Assembly: GCF_030247195.1 (NCBI RefSeq)
Contig: NC_080671.1
Span: forward strand, 430,218,539-430,282,538
DNA length: 64,000 nucleotides
From: Topomyia yanbarensis
Lineage: Eukaryota; Arthropoda; Insecta; Diptera; Culicidae
Direction: 5' to 3'
In this document: positions 1 through 10,766 of the stretch, in pieces
Numbering within the stretch: the stretch's first letter is position 1
How the letters are laid out: each line of letters starts with the position of its first letter
Program-made: the position numbers and the translations under genes
The notes under the pieces: model-generated
What the model was told of the DNA's origin: nothing
The model's database searches: none
The model's input: only the letters and a program-made list of their open reading frames with translations

Positions 1-1620
1 CAGAATAGATTAGAATGTGCGGCAAAATACTGGTAATTTTCAAAGCTTTTGTGCTGTTAAATCCTTAAAATGTTTCAACTAAAAATAACATTCAAGTGCG
101 CATCAACTTTGCTTTCGCATATTTTGTTTATTTTGTGACGTTGGATGAATCTATATGGCATATATGTGTCTCGAAATACTCAAAATAATCGTACTAATGA
201 TATCCTGTTATTATTGCATGATTTAAAATTTGATATCTGGGAAAAGTTATAGGGTGTCGGGCTTACCCACGGTGTCGGACTTGTCCCCGATTTCCCTATT
301 CATTAATCTGTCTATCTTTTGTGCAGTTAAAATATTATCGTTACAGCTGAAAACTGGAAAATCCTATCAGCGACAATTTTTTTCTCTTTTGTTCAATGCT
401 AATTCACGACGTCGGGAGTAGTGTGTTCCATTGCTAAAAACCATTTTCCAGTTTTCAACTACAACCACAATATTAAACAATGGCTTTGGATATCATGACG
501 CACATGACATTCAAGGTTATAAAGTTCAAAAATAGTGTACGAGGTGTTATAACGACCAAAGGGTGAATTTGAAAAAAAAATACATCAAAGCATCTAAAAT
601 GATCCCAACGGAACATACCTGTAAATACTATTAAATCCTAGTCAAACCAGCCACAAACAGTTTTAAATGAAGCAATGAGCCGCGATCGGTTGTTTTATTT
701 GATTCGAAATTCTGACAGAAACCTCAAGCCAGCTTAAATTCTGAATGTGCTGTACTGGAATGAAACCAGCTTCTTCGGTAACTACCGATCGAGCCAACCC
801 CATATAGTTGAAAAACTCTTTAATCGCGTATAAACACCCTTAATTGCTAAATTGGACAATATCTTTTGACAAACTGAGTTTTATTGGATTCTGAGATGAT
901 TATGACTTTCATTGGTTTAGTTTTCGATAAAAATACACTAAAAAATCAGTTTGGGCAAACACAAGTTTGTTTCAAATAACTTTTTTTTTCTTGAAAGTGC
1001 CCAACTAATGACTAATTTTGCGAAAATAACTCCTACAACATTTTTTGTAGGATTTATCATTTTTAGACAATAGCCATTTGAAAAAAATTGGTTAAAAAAG
1101 TTTGACCCTCTCAAAAGCTTGTCTAGATCATTTTTGGAAAAACAAAGTATGCAAAGTGGCTTTTTGTGACAAATTTCTCATGTACAGAAAGTTTCATTAA
1201 AATCTGAGAGGGTGCTGCCAACATTTGTTCGAGTTGGCGCGAAATTCGTCATATTATAAATGGATATGTCATAAAAGATGGATGAACTGACCTGACCATT
1301 AAAACGTTTCTGTTGGAAAAGCCTTTGCACTCCGTAACACAATTAAAACTACTTTTAGAAAAATACTAAAACAAAGTGGTCTAATTCTTAAGGCTCAATA
1401 TCATCAATATCAAGTATATCATGTAGAGCTTTTTTTTCGGCTTGCTTTTTTTCATTGTAGGACTTATCGACTCTCCAAAACAAGGTTATTGGATGCGTGG
1501 TACGCAGTTTTTGAACACACCCTTTTATTTTTACGAGCACTACATTCATTTGCTTTTACACATAAATAACGAGTATAATCCATAACAATAAATCAAGGAG
1601 TTAACATGATTTTGCGAAAA
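1..1620. other. AT-rich sequence, no gene seen
   Basis: No reading frame here looks like a conserved protein. A short stretch near 255-290 (GGTGTCGG / CCCACGG words) recalls the GGTCGGATTTGCCC words of the element at 3490-4435 and may be a worn fragment of that family. Otherwise I see only AT-rich unique-looking DNA. Confidence 0.5.
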
Positions 1621-1651
1621 AAAAAATTTTGGCGTAAAGTAGCCCCCTTGT

Positions 1652-1848
1652 GGGGGTGACTTTACGCCAATTTTAGCTCTTTAGATTTCACGTTCAATCT
1701 TGATTTTCCAAAAGTTTTTTCAATGACTTTGGAGGTTCGATGTTTTACCATAAGTAAAACATCGAACAGTTTCAAATTTGAAGTTGCGTGATCGTAGTTC
1801 TTGAGTACAATGTACAAAACGTTCTATTTTTGGCGTAAAGTAATCACC
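1652..1848. mobile_element. small inverted-repeat element (MITE-like)
   Basis: The ends carry GGTGACTTTACGCCAA (left) and its complement TTGGCGTAAAGTAATCACC (right). A third, inverted copy of the same word at about 1629-1640 forms a near-perfect hairpin with the left end around a CCCCC/GGGGG stem. There is no coding capacity. The exact boundaries and target duplication are unclear. Confidence 0.4.
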
Positions 1849-1849
1849 G

Positions 1850-3489
1850 ATGACGGTATTTCGTTCCAAAAACAAAGATAATTACAAAAATATTGATATC
1901 CGTCATTATCCCGACGAACTAGTTATGAAAAAAAGTTCAACAGACGTATTTTTGGAGTCAATACGTTTTTATGTACAACGTATCCAACACTTAAATTTAT
2001 TTAGCGCAGCTCTGTCTACAAATCAATATAATCTTAACAATAGCAAAACAAACTTTAATTTCGTTTTTAGTCTTAATTTACTATAATAAACAGCTGTGCG
2101 ATTACTACTACGAAGGGTGAGGAAATTACGCTCCGTAGCGGTATAATGAATTTGTTTATATAAACATCGCGTTAGCCTTTTAAAAGAATTAATTTTAAAT
2201 TTAACAATTTCTATCGCTTTCCGAATGCGACGATACTATCTCAAATCATTCCCAAAAGCGACGTCGAGTCCTTGCCTATGAAGCAATGATTATTATAGAA
2301 GTCATATGTCACAGACACAGTATTCAAACTGTGCTATATTTTCATGTAATAGACCTTTCTCGTCCGACCTAACCCCCTTTTTTCTTATTTTTATTCAAAA
2401 GACTACACATTTTTAAGAATATTTCCGCTGAAATGAGACTTTTTAGAGCTACCGTGATTTTTTAATGATTTTTTTTAAATTTGAAAAATGCAAGAATGTT
2501 GAGTATTTTTTTCACCATTGCAAGAATGGTGGGACTCAAAATATGTGTTTGGGCAGCACTGTTTTGTATATTTTTGCTTGGCTTCCTGGCAACGCGGCAA
2601 ATGAAGTGGTAAGTCGCGGTACAAAGTTCATTGGTTATGTAAACAAACTAAAGTGAACCTCTCGGTGGAGAACGTTGCATGGTAATGTTTAACCTCACTT
2701 TTTTGACAGTTCAAAGAGATTGTTTACATGATCTTGGAATTTTTGTTGATTCGATCATAGTATGAGAAACTTGGTTTGGTTCGCTGCCAAATGTTAACAC
2801 TTTCCCAACAAGGTCGCTCAGCTGTATTTTTTAATTGATGTCGGCATCATACATTGTTCCGTTAAATTTAACATTTTTACTTTTCTTGTACATGATTCAT
2901 TGAAGAAGCAAGGAATTTCTAGCCAAACATTTGAAAAAGGCCTACTGCCAAATGCAAACAAATCGAATTTTGATGTTCTCTATTTAAATCCTGTTACAGA
3001 ACCTGTGGATAGATGTTTTCTTTTTTCTGTTCATTTTATCTCTTGTCTTGCATAGCCACACTCCTCACATATTTTAAATGGACTGGCTACATTTGACAGT
3101 CCCCCCTGACTGCATTTGACGGTTCCCTTTGGCTGCATTTGACAGCTCCCCCTGGTTACAATTGACATTAGGTTTTTTTCGTATCCACACGTTCCGTCCC
3201 AGTTAAAAACTATCTATCTGGCCATGTACATAAACATAACGCAACAATGGATTATGAAGAATTTTGATAATGATTTTATAACAAATTATAAAAGAGCCCG
3301 GCTGATATAAAAGTCCTAACTAGCAATACACTTATTATAAAATGATTATAAAGGATTATTGTAACTGATTCCAAAAGGATTATAAAGGCAGTGAAATACG
3401 TACTCAATGAATTAAGGGGTGTGTCTGATGTAAACAATATGCGCAATCAAACTAAATAAAACAGTATTCAATTTTTAAATAGAATTATA
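1850..3489. other. no gene seen
   Basis: Short open frames have no recognisable motif. Around 3085-3165 there is a run of near-identical phrases (cattTGACAGT/GGTTCCCC repeated three to four times at about 25-bp spacing), which is a small degenerate tandem repeat. Nothing else is supported. Confidence 0.4.
2665..2730. repeat. left arm of a distant inverted repeat
   Basis: This arm contains TTGCATGGTAATGTTTAACC, then CCTCACTTTTTTGACAGTTC and TTGTTTACATG. The reverse complement of 6490-6550 carries the same ordered words (TTGCATG, ATGTATAACC, CCTCACTTTTCTGACAGTTC, TTGTTTAC). The arms lie about 3.8 kb apart and differ by scattered changes, so they may be two old copies or the ends of one old element. 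Confidence 0.45.
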
Positions 3490-4435
3490 GGGTAAGGTGG
3501 GGCAAATCCGACCTAGTAAATGGTTTTGGCTGTAAAATGCTCATTTTACATCGGATCAAGTCGTTTTATATACCAAATTAAAGGTTATACTCCTGGGCAA
3601 CTTTCTGTGTATAGCATTTTGTTTAAATCTTCGGAATATCTTGAGATACAAGCGTTTTACAAAAATGTTCATTTATGCTGTTTTCAAAAATGGTGGGGGA
3701 AAACCGACCCCTTATGTTTTTGGTCGATTTAGTGTAGGTATTACTCAAATTTTATGGTTTTTCAATGATAAATCAATGAATGTTGTGTTATTGAATTGTA
3801 ACATGAAGAAAATGGAGTTCAATATCAATCTTGGAATGCTAAAATTACGAGCAGTAGCACGTAATGATATTCCCATTTCCATCGGAGCAATTGCTCGACG
3901 AATACTATAATCATCACGTTTTTGTGTCTTTCGTTTGTAATTATGAATCATTTTGCATAAAAATAATAAATAATAACAATAAAAAGATATTTCAATGTGA
4001 TAAATAAAAAATTTCTTAGCAAAAAAGCGGTCGGATTTACCCCAATATTTTGAGGTCGGATTTGCCCACCGCGTCATTTTTCATTACGATGCAATTAAAA
4101 AATATATGAAAAAGGTTGAACTGAATTCATCTATGCACTTTGTAGGACTTAAATCAAAGAATTTAAATCCACTTACATTTATTATGTAATCACTTTAAGA
4201 ATCAGAAATATCCTGTAGTCAATGATGCACAAAAGTCAAATCAAAAATTGTAATAACACACTTTTTGTCGTATGAGCATCTTAATGTAGACTAATAAAAT
4301 GCTGTCATACCACCATTATGATTATTTTCGATGCTCTACACGACAACATTGATATTAGTTCGCGTAGTGCTTCTGATTTTCGGTAACAGAGGGGGGTCGG
4401 GTTTACCCAACGGTCGGATTTGCCCCACCTTACCC
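3490..4435. mobile_element. TA-flanked inverted-repeat element, non-autonomous
   Basis: The left end GGGTAAGGTGGGGCAAATCC is matched by the right end GGATTTGCCCCACCTTACCC (in full about 24 bp, one mismatch). Both ends are bordered by TA (3488-3489 and 4436-4437), as expected of a Tc1/mariner-type insertion. The terminal phrase recurs internally near 3690, 4026, 4050 and 4395. There is no transposase; the 89-110 aa frames inside have no motif. Confidence 0.75.
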
Positions 4436-4540
4436 TAATGAATTCGACCAAAACTTCTTTTGCCTTTTTCTCATTTTCAAATGCTTGGGTAGAATTTAGA
4501 TTATTTTATCGTTGTTGCGATCAATTTCGTTTGGTTTGTT

Positions 4541-5100
4541 TTGTTCACAATGTTAGTCGCAGAGCATTTTGGTGATCTATGGCAATTGATGACCTTTACA
4601 CCCCATACTAGGTCCGCTCCTGTTGCAGCTGTTTCGCCCTGTCCGGCACCGAGTCAACCGATGGTCCAACCTGCGCCGCACTCGTCTGTCGCTATGTCAA
4701 TGACAGGGACTTGGATTAAAGGCCAAAATTTCAGCTACGGTTGGTGGTGTTGCTGCAATCGGTTTGCCTTCGGCCACGTTGGACATTCGGCTAACGGGAA
4801 TATTCAGCGATTCCGATTCGAAGGAAGCAGCGCCAGTAGCAGACTGCTTCGGTTCAGCAATACGCTCCGGTATCGGACGAAGCTAACACTCCGACAGGAC
4901 GAAGGTTTCAACGAGGGGCTCAGGCATAAGTAGCAGAGTCCTTGCACTTCCTGCTTGTCGAGTGAACAATTCCGACGAAACCACTGCCGCTCTCGCCAAG
5001 TTTGATCACCGTAATAAGTGCGTATAGTGCCAGGATTAGTCGAGAACAGTGCCAGGACTGACTTGCCAAGAGCTACAAGATTAAATAGCAATGCGTTTTT
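4541..5100 (+). other. unassigned GC-richer open region
   Basis: A 130-codon frame (4541-4933) starts with ATG and is Pro/Ser/Ala rich in its first half. Base composition is less AT-rich than the surroundings, which can mark a dead exon or a processed fragment. I recognise no domain. Other frames across the same stretch are also partly open, so coding is not established. It lies about 350 bp before a DnaJ-like remnant on the same strand; a link is possible but unproven. Confidence 0.25.
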
Positions 5101-5457
5101 AAAGTGACCATAGTATAACGTAGAGGCTTTAGCCAGATGATTTATTCAGCAGAATAAGATAGCAAAATTACCCAAAACATAAGACCTGGCTGCCGAAGTG
5201 AATCCACACACATCATCACCTACAGAGGCATCAATATTGGAACGCAGTGAAATTCCTCACAATGAATTGATCTCGATAGGTGAAATTCCAGGAAGTACAA
5301 TTTTCAAAGCATAATTTAGTCGACCGAAATTGTAGTCCTCAGTCGAGAGAGAGACTGATAGAGTAGCAGCAGCTAGGAGTTTTCTTTCGAAAGCTAGCAG
5401 CGGTCTCGCGTATCCTGCGCTAAGTAGAGAGCGTTAAGACAGATCTCCGAAACATGT

Positions 5458-5568
5458 CAAGTGCTATCAGATGAGAAAAAACGTCACATCTATGACCAGT
5501 ACGACAAGGACGGTCTGCTGACCAACGGTTCCGTCCGGTACCACATAACACACGGCACCGGCGACACA
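5458..5568 (+). pseudogene. fragment resembling the end of a DnaJ (Hsp40) J domain
   Basis: In one frame this stretch reads QVLSDEKKRHIYDQYDKDGL followed by LTNGSVRYH. This is the typical end of a J domain (helix IV, YEVLSDxxKRxxYDxYGKxGL) passing into a Gly/Asn-rich linker as in DNAJB6/Mrj-type co-chaperones. The helix II-III region with the HPD motif that contacts Hsp70 is not found upstream in any frame, and there is no ATG or downstream body. I read it as a broken exon or retrocopy fragment. Similarity is from memory of the family; a protein search would settle it. Confidence 0.5.
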
Positions 5569-5579
5569 TATATATTCAC

Positions 5580-7790
5580 AACATACTAATTACTTATCCT
5601 TCAGAAAAAGTGAATAAATTGACTATGCAATTTATCATTCGCTGCGTAGTTATTTCTTGCCAATTTGAACAAGACAGCAGTTGCAGAAAGCTTTATTGCG
5701 GTGCAAAAATGATGGCAACTCGGGATATAATATAAATTTACATATAATTTCTCCTCCCTGATATTCTTCCAGAATGTATAATGCTCTGCATTCTTATCAC
5801 TCCTATCAAATCCTTCTTACTCCTTATCGTCAGTGCCGAGCACTGTTTTGCATTTGCCGGCTAAATCAACGACAATGCGATAATCGTCAATCGACGAAAC
5901 TTTTGCTGTAATGGAACTTGAACACGAATAATAAATAATTGTTCCATTCGAAAGCTAACCTTGTTGTCCTCATGTTTGCAGCTATCATACGCTGGTAGGT
6001 ATACTGACCAATGGAAAAGTTTTTCGGTATGGGCATTGAACGATCATTTCAACAACTTATCATCGACCGAATTCGTTACCTATAAAGTTCAGGTAAACTT
6101 CACCACCTAAAAATGAGTAATAAATCGGATCATCTTGTTTGGACTTAACCCACGAGCAAACAAACAAATGTGTACAAATCCTTATCCATTATCCAGAAAG
6201 CAATCGTTTTATAGCCCAATGCTTGATCTTACGATTCAGCATATGCCACCGGGTTTTGCATCCAGCGCCGATTGGTCAATGTATGAACCAGGGGTGACAT
6301 TACGCATCTCGAAACGAAAGGTTTATTGTATTCAAGCTTGTGTGAAAAGGCCGATTCGAATTGGTTGCATAATGTGGCACCAGGTTCCCATTGTTCCAAT
6401 CCTCATCCCTCTTGAGTTGATTGTCTTTCAAAGAGCATCGAAAGTATTCAAGTAATGTAAATTTTAAAAGTCCATGTAAACAAGTCTTAGGTAAACAAGC
6501 ACACTGAACTGTCAGAAAAGTGAGGTTATACATTTTCATGCAATGCTCTATGTTTTTGACAGGTATATGAATGAATCATTTCAGCATCAGTGATGCCAGG
6601 TCTATTTAAACATTAGCCTGCAGTGAAAATCTAAAAGTCTGCAGATTGCTACAAAAATCGTCAATAAATTTGACATAGAAATGTAGTATGTATATATTTT
6701 AAATGATCAAAAATGTTGAAGGCTTGTGTATAAATTGGCTGGCATAGGCTTCGTTCTGCTAAATATTTGTTATCTGCAAAACATCTGCAGTGAAAATGCA
6801 AAATCTGCAGATTTACTAATATATATGCAGATCTGGCATCTTTTTAGTATTCCCCACAGGAAATTCATCCAAATGGTGTAAAAATACGGGGACACAAGGC
6901 AAGATAGGTATTCAGAATATGGGGTTAAATGAGCAGCTTGCACTATTTTTGATTTTTTCAATAGTTAGAGGTACCAAATCATCGCGGCAATCGGCAGTAA
7001 CGAATTGGGGATAAAAAAGAAAGCATCCTATCATATAAAATTTTTTGACGAGAAAGGTCTATTTCCCGGCTTATAATCACCAAAAAACTTCCGAGCCGAA
7101 CAAGAAGTTTAAAGAAAAATCTAATGCCTACAGCTCTGCGTAAACGATATATACAGCGCCTCATACTTATTATTGGAATTACATACAAGGAACCCTCTGA
7201 ATGAGTCAACAAATGCATTCGATGAGTGAGCGAATTTTGATTCATCCAGAATTGAAGTCCTGCCTGTTTGCTGACGTTCGGTTCGTTTAAAGTACGTTTC
7301 AAGTACTTACATAGTGCGTTCGCTGACCGTTCGGAGTGCACAAACATGGTGGTGGAGAGAGGATTCATCGCATTCTCTCATGGTTCGTTGCTCCATGCTC
7401 ACTATGATGATTGTGTGCGGCTGAACCAAGGATGAATGGCTATCAGATGCAATCAAACGAATGAGTGAATTTTCCCATGCCTGATTAGGGTTTTAACACC
7501 AAGGGTCATTCGCCTTTTTGTTTTGGAAATGATATACAATTCAAGAAAATAAGTTACAATTCATATTATTTTAATATTATAAAAAACCATTATCATTATT
7601 ATTGTATATTCTGTGCACTCTGCTTTCCGCTTTTACACCCAAAATCCGACGGGTATGTTTCTATTACGTTTGGGTAAGGTTCTATTGTTTTTTTGGTAAC
7701 AGACCACGCAATTGCGCATTGCCGTATTAAACTCATATTACCGCAAAGGTTGTAAACGGTGGAATGACGGATTTGGGTAGCTGTACATGT
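5580..7790. other. no gene; possible worn hAT-like fragment
   Basis: No conserved protein is visible. At 6588 the sequence CAGTGATGCCAGGTC resembles a hAT terminal repeat. Several ATCTGCAG words follow, and the phrase CAGATCTGGCATC near 6833-6845 could be the worn opposite end. No 8-bp duplication is visible. The right arm of the distant inverted repeat (6490-6550) also lies here. Confidence 0.3.
6490..6550. repeat. right arm of a distant inverted repeat
   Basis: The reverse complement matches 2665-2730 in word order (see that entry). The TA-flanked element (3490-4435) and the DnaJ-like remnant lie between the two arms. Confidence 0.45.
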
Positions 7791-7791
7791 A

Positions 7792-8095
7792 GGATAAAGT
7801 GCCTATTTTCACCATACTAAGCAGGGTGCCTCACTAATTCATTAATTACTCGGCCTACAATCAATGGAATGCCTAATAGTTTTGCTTAGTTGTTTAGAAT
7901 CAGTACAATAACACAAATGCGCTGAAAAGAGTGAAATTCTGGTGTTCGAGCGCAAACTCGAATATAGTGCCCCTATTATTGCGCTGCCATTTGACTCAAT
8001 GCGTTGAACAAAGATGGCAGACACTGCTCTAACCAAAAAGGCTTTAAATGGGTAGGGTGACAATAGAAACATGGCGAAAATGAGCTCATCACCCT
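7792..8095 (-). mobile_element. MITE family M1, copy A
   Basis: Read on the minus strand, this matches the copies at 50242, about 58800 and 59640. It begins AGGGTGATGAGCTCATTTTC, has the core GTTAGAGCAGTGTCTGCC, then TTGATTGTAGGCCGAG, and ends with an inverted version of the start (ATTTTCACC against ATTTTCGCC). TA precedes it at 7790-7791. It has no coding capacity. Confidence 0.75.
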
Positions 8096-8310
8096 GTGTG
8101 CAGCACACAACCAAACACTTTGTCAGTATATGTCAACCTCGGTTCTGTTCGTAGGTAGGATAATTCAGTCGATTTCTATGAAAGCATTAGTATCGAGTGA
8201 AACCAACCAGAGTTCAGGTTGGATTCCGCCGCAATATTGGCAGAAACTATCCGGAAGCGCCGGTATTTTTACTGGGTAGGTTGGATAGTGAAATAAAATT
8301 TTAGGCTGTT

Positions 8311-8500
8311 TCCGGATTTGGCCTAGTTCCCGGATCCGGACCAGTTCCCGGATCGGGATCAGATTCCGGATCCGGATCAGTCCCTGGATCTAGAGCAATC
8401 CCATTTCCCCTTACCAGGTTCGGAACTAAACCAGACCCAGACTTGGTGCTTAGATCCAAACATCTGTCTGGATCCGAACCCTCGGTTCGAATACGTGGGT
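8311..8500. repeat. degenerate GGATCCGG tandem repeat
   Basis: Repeated variants of TCCGGATCNGGNCCAGTTCCC fill the stretch. On the minus strand it reads as a 74-codon Asp-Pro/Gly-rich frame, which is a by-product of the repeat and not a likely protein. Confidence 0.65.
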
Positions 8501-8915
8501 CCAAATCGTAGGTCTTGCTTTCCATGCATGATGGAAAGGACTGCTCATGTTTTGTGCAGTCGCTACCTTGCTGTTGACGTCAGGGATAGAAAAGAAATTT
8601 CAATTTAACACCGATCGAAATACCCCACCACTATTTCCAGCCGATTTTTTCTGACTGTGCTTTGAAGCTATCCGAGTGTGAGCCGATCTTCAAATACGGA
8701 ATGTGTCGCGTAGAGAAAATCTAAGCTCAACTTTATCCACATTGTGTTCGCTTTGCTTGATGCGCAATACAATGACAAGCGAAGCGCTACACACTTCCAG
8801 ACAATCCTAGGCATTAATATTTATTGTATAAGAACGAAACATGAGTTCGACGCAGAGAGGATTTGAATGTGTTGGTATTGCCGTTTGAAGATTTTTTGTT
8901 GGGACCGTTTTAGTA

Positions 8916-9107
8916 TTAAGGTTGGACAGAGAAAGCGCAAAAATCGAAAACAAAAAAGCAGTTTTTTTCCACACCGTGTATTAGATCTTTATAAAAATCA
9001 ATCAGCTTATGTAGAATGTTGTTACAGTACTGCTGATTTATTTTTATGAAGATCTAACACACGGTGTGGAAAAAAAAGCATTTTGCGCTTTCTCTGTTCA
9101 ACCTTAA
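8916..9107. mobile_element. TTAA-flanked fold-back element
   Basis: Both halves are near-complete inverted copies. TTAAGGTTGGACAGAGAAAG starts the left arm and CTTTCTCTGTTCAACCTTAA closes the right arm. The arms run through CCACACCGTGTATTAGATCT to a loop near 9000. TTAA at both borders fits a piggyBac-type target site. The transcript could form a long hairpin of roughly 80 bp. Confidence 0.75.
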
Positions 9108-9109
9108 AG

Positions 9110-9840
9110 CTTACAGATCATTCCGTCTTCCTGTTTTCTCGCTCGCATTTGTGTCCATGTCGTCTTCGCTAGATTGTCGCTGTTCGATGTTTGGTGCTTT
9201 TTGTGTGACTTTGGTTGGTATAACCGTCTTCTTTCTTGTTTATTTTTTCCTTACGTATGTTAACTATTGGCCTACACTTGAATATTATTTGTCCAGCATT
9301 TATGTTTTGGCCTGTTGTCTGTGGTATATCAGCAGATGTCCAAGGCTGTTTGGTGGTGTTGGTTGTAGTAGATAAATTTTCTTTAGTTGTTTTGCCACAT
9401 GGCAGTGTGGGCGTCTGCCCAGGGTATGCGCAGAGCGTTTTTTATATGTACTTAACACCTTGAGATGATCTAAAGTCAAGTAAGACGGTATAGGTTGGTT
9501 CAGCCGCATTCACACAGCCCGAACACCGTTGAGAATGCTATGGAGAAAATTTTTCCAAGTGTCGTTGGGGACGGATTCCACTTCTCCATACTTCGACATG
9601 AATCTTTTAATATAATCCGTGCTAGTACGATGCAGGATCATGTGGGCGTATTTCCGTTAGATCAAGATCCATATACATGGGGATCTCGGTTTTGACGTGC
9701 TCATATTCGACATCGTGTTGCATGTTGTGTGAAACTTCTGTAAGATCAAGTTCCATTTTTACTTTCATCAACTGTTTCACCTCGCGCAATCACGGTCTAA
9801 AAAGGGCCCATAGCGACTGTATTCTCTCGTAATTGGTGAA
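9110..9840 (-). pseudogene. LINE ORF1 (Gag-like) fragment
   Basis: Across frameshifts the minus strand reads YIKRFMSKYGEVESV, then TWKNFFHSILNGVRAV and MRLNQPIPSY, followed by a worn Cys/His-containing stretch and a Thr/Gln-rich tail. This order (RNA-recognition-like segment, then zinc knuckle) is that of the nucleic-acid-binding ORF1 of jockey-type LINEs. A stop and frame changes interrupt it. No adjacent ORF2 is seen; the fold-back element 8916-9107 sits immediately beyond its 3' side. Confidence 0.6.
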
Positions 9841-10329
9841 ATTTATTTTGTGGTTTACTCATTTCACTCACAGGTACAATGGAACTTTGCTGTGTCTATA
9901 TGTTACACGTAAACATTAGAGCGGCGTAGCGCGGGTAGTATTCTTTGTGTGTATACTGCTCGCAAGCGGTGTGCTTTTTGGCTTCTGATCTGTGCGAGAT
10001 AAGAAAGCAGACTGTTTTCACAGAAATATAGCGCTCACCGGCATTTACTTAAACCCATCTAGTCGTCTTTTCATTTTCTGGAATTGAATGAAACTTTCCA
10101 GATAGCAATCGATTTACCAATTACGCTACGCCCACCCCGCTTTAGGATTTGGCGATGATTAGCACTGGAAATCAATGTTAGACTTCCTAACATCTTCCCA
10201 TACAAAAAATATTCAATTTTTATCGCTTCAGAGGGTTCTTCTTCATAAAAGAGTACCATATTTAGTTTAGGCCCGCCATTTTGGATATCAAAATGGCAAT
10301 AGACATCAATTTTCATGCACTATGCTATA

Positions 10330-10387
10330 TTTCTCCTTAGTGTAGAAAAATTTGTTTAAATAGTATTTGTTCTCCACTAAGGAGAAA
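10330..10387. repeat. short hairpin
   Basis: TTTCTCCTTAGTG (10330-10342) pairs with CACTAAGGAGAAA (10375-10387) across a 32-base AT-rich loop. It could be a very small fold-back element. It lies in the presumed upstream or first-intron region of the SLC26 gene. Confidence 0.5.
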
Positions 10388-10607
10388 ATTGTTTAACTTA
10401 GTTAATGGATTAAGCTTGCGTCGGATTGATATTAGCTCCAAAAACGAAAACAGTATTTCTGTGTGTGTGTGTTTATTTGAATAAATGATTAATGCATATT
10501 CTAATTCAACAAATAACGTTCTAGAAGGTACCAAATGTTGTATGTTGTAGGAGAACAGTTAAACTGCAATTTTTTTTTTTTCTAAAATTCGCTTTTTTCT
10601 CTTCTAG

Positions 10608-10766
10608 TATGTTTATTTGACAGGGCACGTGAACATCCATTTACTTGTAATACATGTACATTGAAAGTTTACGAATATAGCAGACTTCGTTAATCGATCG
10701 ATCGTCAAACGGCACGATACCTCAAATTCAAAAGTACCTGTAAAACGTACTAGTACCAAGCGTTCG
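10608..10766 (+). other. probable 5' UTR part of the SLC26 first coding exon
   Basis: A strong polypyrimidine tract followed by CTTCTAG ends at 10607 and looks like a 3' splice site, suggesting an upstream non-coding exon. Between it and the chosen ATG there is an in-frame stop near 10664 and a four-codon upstream ORF (ATG at 10609, ending TGA). Coding therefore cannot extend far upstream in the same frame. The upstream exon and promoter could not be located. Confidence 0.45.

Noticed and set aside
8301..8525. 74-codon Asp-Pro-Gly-rich minus-strand frame
   Set aside because: It is the translation of a GGATCCGG-type tandem repeat.
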